A stretch of 46,802 nt of DNA from a virus: IMG/VR virus record IMGVR_UViG_3300045974_000591, positions 1 to 46,802 of that record. One strand, 5' to 3'. The notes below the pieces were generated by a model. It had not been told where the DNA came from. It did not search any database and was given only the letters and a program-made list of their open reading frames with translations. The position numbers and the translations under genes are program-made. The number at the start of each line of letters is the position of its first letter. Position 1 is the first letter of the stretch. Shown here one piece after another: positions 40,121-46,802 of this stretch.

Positions 40121-43100
40121 ATGTCTTTACCTTACACTACACCACAAGAATTTGTATCTCATTATTTAAAATTATTACAACAAGATCTTGGTACTTATAA
40201 TATTCAAGTTAGTAAAGTTGGTTTTGTTGGATATTTATTAAATATTCTCGGTTATACTAATTTTGATATTAAAAATTATTATGATTCACTTTTTATTGAT
40301 GCTTTCGTTGCAACAGCACAAGATGATGAAAGTTTATTTATACATTCATCTATTTATGGTTATTATCCAACTTATGCTACACCAGCTACAGCTACAGGAA
40401 CATTAAATTTTGACATATCAAATGCATTACCGCAAAAACAAGCAACAACAAGAAAAAGAGAAATACTCATTGGATATTATATTGATAAAAATAAAGGTGC
40501 GATTAGTTATACACCATCTTTTAATATTAATGGTTATGCTTTTGATATTAACACTACTTTTTATAAATTTGTAGCAGAATATGATAGTGCTGATAATGCT
40601 AAATATTATGCAGAAGTTTTAACAAATGGTGGAATTACAATTATTCCTTCACCAACTTCAAATATTTCTGTACCCTTATTTTCAACAATACAAGAACAAT
40701 TACAACAAACAATATTTACTATACCAAATTATTCGTTTGGTTCTTTTTATACATATTCATTTACTATTAATGTTGGCCAATTTTTATCTGGATTGGATGT
40801 TTCTATTTCAACAGATGGAAAAACTTGGACTCCTTATGAAGTAAAATATGTAAAATATTTAGAATCAGGTTCTTCTAAATGTGTTTTTTTAAGAAAAATT
40901 ACTTCACAACAGTTTATGTTAGAATTTGGTTCAGGTAATAATGGGCAGTGGGTAGCTAATACTCAAGTTAAATTATCTATTCATTATTCACAAGGATCAG
41001 CTGGCAATTTGATAAATAAAACAAATACACAATCTTTACTATTGACTGATTATACTGTATTATATACTGATTATAATTCTGATCTTGAATCTTCACAAAT
41101 GAGTTCAGTTTTACAAAATCCAATTGTATTATTAGATTATTCATCTGGTGGTAAAGATCCATTAAGTGGAGAAAATTTAAGAGATGAAATTATACGGTTT
41201 ATTCAAACAAGAAATAATTTAATAAGTGAAATAGATTTTTATAATATAGCAACAACATTTTTAACTGATTTTAAATTTTTATTTAAGAAAGTTCAAGTTG
41301 TTGATAATACTTTTTATTTATGTAGAAGTTTTAGAGATAAAATGCAAGAATTATGCTTAACAACTACTTTAACTCAAGAAATTATGAATATAGATTCTAT
41401 AATGCGATCTGATACTCTTAGTATTAATTTAACTAATGTTGGTTTGCAACCAAACTCATTCTATTATTATATGTTAGCTTGTAAAAATGAAAATGGATCT
41501 ATAGTTCAATCACATATAATAGAATGTAATCCAGGGTCTAATTTAGCAATTGCCACTTTTTGGTTATCTGTAGATAATATTTATTCATATCGTTTATATT
41601 CTGGAACAACAGAAGATAATTTAACACAATACTGGGATTTCCGTTATCCAGATACTTGTTATGTTGATTCAGGTGTTTCTGGAAGTAACAATGAAGATGA
41701 AATAATTTATGTTAATGCCTCTACTACTTTAGATGATATTGATGGTACAATTTCAACTGGTGAATATGAATATATTATTGTTGCTAAAAATGAAGAAAAT
41801 GAAGATATTAGAGTAGTTTTAACAACAGTAACTATTGGTACTGATGAAAATAAATCTATTACTCTTACTTGGAACCATATAAGTGGAGCAATTTCTTATA
41901 TTTTATATAGAAATTCTGCCGCTACAATAATGTATTGGATTGTGCCTCCTCTTGGAAATATTGTTTCATATAAAGATAATGGAACTTTAGGAATATTAAT
42001 AAATTCAGTTCCATATTCATTACCAAAATTACATGCAATTCCTTGTAATGTTGGTTTTAATTCATCTGAAACTTGTTCTTATAAAGTTGTTGCTTATGAT
42101 CAATGGGGAAAAACTAAACCTTCTGATGTATTAACAATTTCACTTAATCCATTTTGTAATGCAATAACTTTAAATTGGCAATATATAGAGAATGCTGTTT
42201 TTTATAGAATTTATGGAAGAGATTTTATTAGTTCGACTAACTATTTTTGGGATGTATATGCGCCGATAACCACATTCACCGATATTAATTATAATTTAGA
42301 TATTGATCAAATAAAAACAATTTTACCAGAATTTATTTATACTCCTAATATTGAACAAATAAATTATAATTCAGGATTAAGTACATTAGTTTATAATCCA
42401 ACATTTGAAATAAATAGTAAGGTTTTTATAAGTCCTTTCTTATTTATGGGTAATAATAATTTGGGTTATTTCAATAGTTATATTTTAAAAGAAAGTGCTC
42501 AATTATTATTTAATAGTATTATTCCGGGTATGCCCAATGATGAAGCTAGTGTAACTAAAACTTTATCAAGTGGATATATTATACCTAATATATATTTAAA
42601 TATATTATATGATACAACTTTAATGATAACAGATATACAAATTTTATCATATCAAGATATTAGCACTATTGAATTTACAATTTTTATTCCAGGAATAACT
42701 GCAACTGCAGAAATAATGACAGTGCAAAGAGAAAATCCAAATATTTTTGAATTTCATTATTCTAATCCAAATACATATGGTTTATTTTTAAAAGAAATAA
42801 CTATACAATGTATTGGTGTAGAGAAAAAATCATCTTGGGCCACGATTGTAAATGGAAAAACAATTTATCCAACATTTACAGCAATAACTTCAGCACATTC
42901 ACAATTGCTAGATATAAGTGATCAATTAATTTTATATAAGTATCGAGATTTTAATAAAGAAAATCAGATCAAGGATTATTTAATTTGTATTCCAGCAATA
43001 TCTTCAACACTATTTAATACTGATAAAAATTATTATATTGATAAAATTTATAATTTTATTAGTAGTGCACAATTAACTGGCAATAGAATGATTTCAGATA

Positions 43101-43921
43101 CGGTACATTGTAGTTTTTTAAATACTAATTTAATTTCTTCGCCGGATATAGAATCTATTTTTTTACAAGGTGGTAATATTTATTCTTCTTTTAATTATAA
43201 AAGATTATTAAATTGTCAATCAGTAATTGATTTTCCACCATTTTCTAATACTGATGGTGTTAGATATGTAATTTCTATTAATATACCACAAATTACTTCA
43301 ACTACAACTATTGATGGTACTACAACAGATGGCACTACTACAACAACTACAGTTATACCTAATTTAAATACACCAGATGTGTTTAATGGAAGAGTTAATC
43401 AAATAGCTACTTATATTAGTCAAACTAATTCATGGGATTTTTATATCCCACAAATTAATGATGTTTATTTAAATCTTGAAGAAAATATAACTTATACTTG
43501 GGATGGAGTTAACTGGGTGAATATGCCACCAATACAACTTCCTCTTAAATTAAAAGTTGATATTATTATTGATTCAAGTTATGTTCATCGATATGCTATT
43601 AATATAGCAATAGAAATTGAAAAAATTAAATTAATGTTAGCACAATATTTACAACAAATGAAAACAGGAACCAATGTTAAATTTTATAATAGTCAAGTGG
43701 CAGAAATAATACATATAAATAGACAGTATATTAAATCAGTAGAAGTTTTTATAACTGATTCAAATATTTTACCTAATGAATTAAATAATGGAATTGAAAT
43801 TAAAAGTGATGATAATGCAATTTTATTATCTTTTAAGAATAAGATTGACGTTGTTAAATATGTACCAGTTTTAATTTATTGGGATATTAATAATATTTTA
43901 TTAACTACTACAATGATTTAG
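40121..43921 (+). CDS. Baseplate wedge protein, gp6/baseplate-J-like with FN3-like insertions, 1266 aa
   Basis: The N-terminus (PQEFVSHYLKLLQQDLGTYN; LLNILGYTNFDIKNYYDSLF) and the C-terminus (LPLKLKVDIIIDSSYVHRYA; NSQVAEIIHINRQYIKSVEV) match T4 gp6-like/baseplate-J wedge proteins, which form the ring around the hub. The middle carries at least three fibronectin type III-like units near residues 433, 543 and 652 (SYILYRNSA, FYRIYGRDF). A Thr-rich stretch (TTDGTTTTTTVIP) near 1060-1080 precedes a YTWDGVNWVN motif common in phage appendages. It is longer than T4 gp6 because of these insertions. SD is ACGAGGA. Confidence 0.7.
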   Translation: MSLPYTTPQEFVSHYLKLLQQDLGTYNIQVSKVGFVGYLLNILGYTNFDIKNYYDSLFIDAFVATAQDDESLFIHSSIYGYYPTYATPATATGTLNFDISNALPQKQATTRKREILIGYYIDKNKGAISYTPSFNINGYAFDINTTFYKFVAEYDSADNAKYYAEVLTNGGITIIPSPTSNISVPLFSTIQEQLQQTIFTIPNYSFGSFYTYSFTINVGQFLSGLDVSISTDGKTWTPYEVKYVKYLESGSSKCVFLRKITSQQFMLEFGSGNNGQWVANTQVKLSIHYSQGSAGNLINKTNTQSLLLTDYTVLYTDYNSDLESSQMSSVLQNPIVLLDYSSGGKDPLSGENLRDEIIRFIQTRNNLISEIDFYNIATTFLTDFKFLFKKVQVVDNTFYLCRSFRDKMQELCLTTTLTQEIMNIDSIMRSDTLSINLTNVGLQPNSFYYYMLACKNENGSIVQSHIIECNPGSNLAIATFWLSVDNIYSYRLYSGTTEDNLTQYWDFRYPDTCYVDSGVSGSNNEDEIIYVNASTTLDDIDGTISTGEYEYIIVAKNEENEDIRVVLTTVTIGTDENKSITLTWNHISGAISYILYRNSAATIMYWIVPPLGNIVSYKDNGTLGILINSVPYSLPKLHAIPCNVGFNSSETCSYKVVAYDQWGKTKPSDVLTISLNPFCNAITLNWQYIENAVFYRIYGRDFISSTNYFWDVYAPITTFTDINYNLDIDQIKTILPEFIYTPNIEQINYNSGLSTLVYNPTFEINSKVFISPFLFMGNNNLGYFNSYILKESAQLLFNSIIPGMPNDEASVTKTLSSGYIIPNIYLNILYDTTLMITDIQILSYQDISTIEFTIFIPGITATAEIMTVQRENPNIFEFHYSNPNTYGLFLKEITIQCIGVEKKSSWATIVNGKTIYPTFTAITSAHSQLLDISDQLILYKYRDFNKENQIKDYLICIPAISSTLFNTDKNYYIDKIYNFISSAQLTGNRMISDTVHCSFLNTNLISSPDIESIFLQGGNIYSSFNYKRLLNCQSVIDFPPFSNTDGVRYVISINIPQITSTTTIDGTTTDGTTTTTTVIPNLNTPDVFNGRVNQIATYISQTNSWDFYIPQINDVYLNLEENITYTWDGVNWVNMPPIQLPLKLKVDIIIDSSYVHRYAINIAIEIEKIKLMLAQYLQQMKTGTNVKFYNSQVAEIIHINRQYIKSVEVFITDSNILPNELNNGIEIKSDDNAILLSFKNKIDVVKYVPVLIYWDINNILLTTTMI

Positions 43922-43928
43922 AAAATAT

Positions 43929-43962
43929 GATTACTGGTAGTGTTAATTCACTACCAGTAATC
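43929..43962. other. 14-bp perfect hairpin before the terminase gene
   Basis: GATTACTGGTAGTG (43929-43942) pairs perfectly with CACTACCAGTAATC (43949-43962) around a six-base loop. No T-run follows, and the SD AAAAAGGAAG comes directly after. It could be an RNA processing site, a weak terminator or a protein-binding site. Confidence 0.7.
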
Positions 43963-43977
43963 TAAAAAGGAAGATAA

Positions 43978-44634
43978 ATGTTAAGACAACAAGTTATAGT
44001 ACCAAATAAACAATTAATATTACCAGATAAACAAATTATAATTCCCTTTACTGATCCAACTTTAAAAAAAGATGATGTTCAAATTTTAAATACAATTCAG
44101 AAAAATAATCATGTAGACATTAATGATTATCGCGTAAGTGAGTGGGTGAAATGTAGAGCAAACCCCTTATATTTCATACTTAATTATGTATATCTTCAAG
44201 AAATTGGTGGTAAGATAAAATATGATGATAAGAATTTGCATTTAAAACTTAGACGAGTTGTTCGTATAATTTTTAATTTTAAAATGTGTTTGTTTATGGC
44301 TAGTAGACAATTAGGAAAATCTAGTATAGCTGCAGCGATCTTAGCTTGGGCATCTATATTTTTTCCTAATAATCGAATTGTTATTCTTAACTTTCAAAAA
44401 TCAGCAGCACAAGAAAATCTTAAGAAAATTAAATTTATTATAAAACATCTTCCTTTATGGATGCAAGTTAAAGATGCATCACGCAGTGAGATGAAAACAT
44501 ATTTAGAATTACAGAATGGTTCAAGAATAGATACATTTTATCCAAGTTCAACTACTCCACCAGCAACATTAGCTCGTTCATTGACCATACCTATTCTTTA
44601 TATCGATGAACTCGGGTTTATTCCACACATTGAT
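43978..44634 (+). CDS. terL: Large terminase subunit, exon 1 (ATPase part), gp17-like
   Basis: The start follows AAAAAGGAAG. Residues about 126-133 are SRQLGKSS, the T4 gp17-type Walker A (SRQLGKT in T4). ILYIDELGF near 208-216 is Walker B with the catalytic Glu. The intact frame ends with a stop at 44635, right after PHID. Sequence matching the rest of the enzyme resumes at 45724, so a group I intron interrupts the gene 3' of the Walker B codons. The spliced protein drives DNA into the prohead and cuts concatemers. Confidence 0.9.
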
Positions 44635-45723
44635 TAAATTTAGTCACTTTCTAGAGCAATCTAGATCGAATAATTGGGTGAATTCGGTGGATCTCCGACC
44701 GTTTAAAGACGAGGATAATACCGAGCCAAGCTTCTAAGTTATCCGCGAAATAACTTAGTTGAAGGTGTAACGACTATTCCGTAAGGAAGTAGGTTCAAGC
44801 GAACCGAAGCGCCCAACATCCTTAGAATATTTTAAACATCTAAAATGAAAAGGAAATAAAAATGTTAGAACAAATAAATATTAAACCAAATAATAATGAT
44901 GGTTATAATAAACAAAATTATTCACAAAATATTTTAGATCGATTTTGGTCAAAAGTAATATTCCCAATTAATTTAATAGACTCTTGTTGGATTTGGGATG
45001 CAGCTAAAAATTCTAATAAATTAAATCGAGATTATGGAATTTTTTATGTAAATTCTAATATTGGAAATCAAAGAGCCCATAGATTTGCTTATGAATATTT
45101 TTATGGATTAATATTGCCAAATTTGGAAGTTTTACATAAATGTGATACTCCAAGTTGTGTTAATCCTAATCATTTAAGACCAGGAACACAACAAGATAAT
45201 ATTAATGATATGATAAATAAAAATCGTGATAATAAAGCGGTTGGTGGTAATAATGGAAATTCTGTATTAAATGATGATCAAGTTAAAGAGATAATTACTA
45301 AAGTTTATAATAATCAATATTCTTCGGTACAACAAATATGTAAAATATATAATTGTTCTGAAATGGTAATTCATAATATTTTTCATCGAAAATTTTGGAC
45401 ACATATAACTGAATATATAACAGATATTGAACTAACTCAATTGAGGTGCAAAATTAATAGTAGAAATAAATTAACTGGTGATGATATTAAAAATATAAAA
45501 ATAGATTTAAAAAACAATATTACATTTGGACAAATTTCTCAAAAATATAATATTAGTAGGACTATGATTGGTAATATTAAGCATGGAAGAAATTATGCAA
45601 ATATAACTATTTAAATAATAAATAACCTAAGGATGATGAGATAGTCTATTCTGTATAGTAATATACAGCAGCTTAGAATTTATAAGCGGATAAGGAAGTC
45701 GCGAACCTTATCGAATGAAAAAG
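44635..45723 (+). ncRNA. Group I intron within the terminase gene
   Basis: The 5' exon ends in T (GAT) and the intron ends in G (AAAAG), as group I introns require; joining gives ATTGAT-GAAATTTATGGC and restores a continuous frame. GACTA (44772-44776, in a GTAACGACTA box like the R element) pairs with TAGTC (45642-45646, in GAGATAGTC like the S element) to form P7. CATCCTTAG (44817-44825) pairs with CTAAGGATG (45627-45635) as P8, with the HNH gene in its loop. Other hairpins are at 44734-44758 and 45689-45712. I did not resolve P1. It is 1089 bases and presumably self-splicing. Confidence 0.85.
44862..45614 (+). CDS. HNH homing endonuclease inside the group I intron, 250 aa
   Basis: The HNH domain (HNH_3 type) covers AHRFAYEYFYG ... 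LEVLHKCDTPSCVNPNHLRP (residues about 73-107), with the conserved His-Asn-His residues and two Cys. The C-terminal part has two helix-turn-helix-like repeats, LNDDQVKEIITKVYNN and LTGDDIKNIKIDLKNN, each followed by an I-C/Y-N-hydrophobic helix (NUMOD/IENR1-like DNA-binding). SD is AAAAGGAAATAAAA. It should cut intronless terminase genes to spread the intron. It lies in the P8 loop. Confidence 0.9.
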   Translation: MLEQINIKPNNNDGYNKQNYSQNILDRFWSKVIFPINLIDSCWIWDAAKNSNKLNRDYGIFYVNSNIGNQRAHRFAYEYFYGLILPNLEVLHKCDTPSCVNPNHLRPGTQQDNINDMINKNRDNKAVGGNNGNSVLNDDQVKEIITKVYNNQYSSVQQICKIYNCSEMVIHNIFHRKFWTHITEYITDIELTQLRCKINSRNKLTGDDIKNIKIDLKNNITFGQISQKYNISRTMIGNIKHGRNYANITI

Positions 45724-46802
45724 GAAATTTATGGCTCAGCCCAACCGACCTTATCTACTGCACGGGAACAAGCTCTTAAGAATGGTTATCCATATATGAT
45801 ATTTGGTACGAGTACACCAAATGGAGTAGAGGGAGATGGTAAATTCTTTAGTGACCTTTGGGATAGAGCAGTAGAATCTGATAATTTATTTGATTTTGAT
45901 GAAGAAACTGGAATTGAAAATTGGATAGATGATCCTAAAGTAATAATAAATGATGAATCAAAAAACAGTTTTATAAGAGTAAGATATCATTGGAGTGAAA
46001 ATGAAAATAAAACACTTGAATGGTATGAACAACAAAAGAAAGAACTTAACTTTGATAAACGAAAAATAAATCAAGAATTAGATCTATTATTTATTGGTGG
46101 TTCTAATTGTATTTTTGATGATGAAACAATACAAAGATTTGTTTATGTCAAATGGGATAATCAAATTGAATTATCAAATCAAACAAAATTAGATATTTAC
46201 ACTAATAATATTGATCCTCAAGATTATTATTTAGTAGGAGTTGATACTGCTTCATCTATTAAAGGATGTTTTAATGCTATCGAAATTTTTTCATATAAAA
46301 ATTTTGAACAAGTAGCAGAAATGAATGTGCGACTTGCATCACTTACTAAATATGGTCAGACTCTTGATTCTCTATTTAGATGGTTATATAAAATTGTTGG
46401 ATCTAGAATTATTTTGTGTATTGAGAATAATTCAATAGGCAAAGCAATTGTAGAACACTTGCTATATCATGTAACAGATATTGATTATACATCATATATT
46501 TATCGAGAAAAGGATAAAGAAGGTAAATTAAAAGATGAATTTGGAGTTGCAACAACTGCTGGTTCTAAGGAATTGATGGTTTCATTATTATATGATGCTA
46601 TTAAAGATAAACCAGAATCATTACATTCGCAGAATTTTATTGCGCAATTAAGTGGAATTATTCGTACTGCTCGTGGTACTATTAAGAGCAGCGGCTTTAG
46701 CGATATGTTCATGGCTGCGGCTTTTTGTGCTTATGTTCGTAAACTAACTACTCTAGATATTTTGCCGCAGTTAAATTATAGTAACGCACAATTACAACAA
46801 GG
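45724..46802 (+). CDS. terL: Large terminase subunit, exon 2 (rest of the ATPase and nuclease domain), cut by the window end
   Basis: Exon 2 opens EIYGSAQPTLSTAREQALKN and continues through FGTSTPNGVEGDG (coupling motif region). The nuclease domain has the gp17 acidic residues in LVGVDTASS, ILCIENNSIG and SGFSDMFMAAAF, corresponding by pattern to the metal-binding Asp, Glu and Asp. The frame is open to the end of the window, so the C-terminus is missing. Joined to exon 1 at 44634/45724 it gives one continuous frame. Confidence 0.9.

Noticed and set aside
44640-44860. Structured GC-richer region that could be a tRNA or other RNA gene
   Set aside because: No tRNA cloverleaf; the pairings fit the 5' half of the group I intron core.

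Overview
The window is a piece of a large, AT-rich double-stranded DNA phage genome with a contractile tail (myovirus). The evidence is a T4 gp17-type large terminase, a gp6-like baseplate wedge protein, a gp5-like central spike, tail-tube-like and fibre proteins, a RecA-like recombinase, and dense co-oriented genes each preceded by a GGAG-type ribosome binding site. No tRNA, rRNA, CRISPR array or integrase is visible. The host cannot be named from the sequence. The size of the structural block and the number of accessory genes suggest a jumbo-type phage.

Layout: (1) 1-2405, small virion-type genes that look richer in G+C than the rest. (2) 2471-7227, a fused glycosyltransferase-methyltransferase, a double-PAS protein, membrane/coiled-coil proteins including an overlapping spanin-like pair, a zinc-ribbon protein and a PD-(D/E)XK endonuclease. 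(3) 7279-10572, fibre and adhesin genes, with a duplicated domain, a permuted papain-like hydrolase and a collagen-like fibre. (4) 10575-17256, many small basic or Ala/Gly-rich proteins, most with a short shared N-terminal leader and several ending in a hydrophobic Gly/Ala helix plus a basic tail. (5) 17308-19979, the only minus-strand operon: a MoxR-type AAA+ ATPase, a metallopeptidase-like/VWA protein and a 48-residue Cys protein. (6) 20093-27604, structural genes, Thr-rich proteins, another run of leader-bearing small proteins including a PrsW-like membrane protease, and the central spike. (7) 27698-33874, helical structural proteins, a RecA-like recombinase and a Cas4-like nuclease. (8) 33926-43921, an M48-like metallopeptidase and large structural/baseplate proteins. 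(9) 43978-46802, the terminase gene, split by a group I intron carrying an HNH endonuclease and cut by the window end.

The most interesting signal is a leader of about 6-11 residues, typically of the form M-[ILV]-x-[ILV]-x-x-[LFM]-F-E, shared by at least a dozen otherwise unrelated proteins. It resembles the T4 capsid-targeting sequence of internal proteins, which ends at an (I/L)-x-E site cut by the prohead protease. If that reading is right, the window encodes a large set of capsid cargo proteins, among them three candidate proteases and a family of membrane-active-looking Gly/Ala-helix proteins, one of which appears to need a -1 frameshift to acquire its helix. A second system of interest is the antisense MoxR/VWA operon, which has its own candidate promoter and a hairpin terminator. 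A promoter-like motif, ATAGAAATAATA with an upstream TTCTA, recurs in intergenic regions in the orientation of the following gene.
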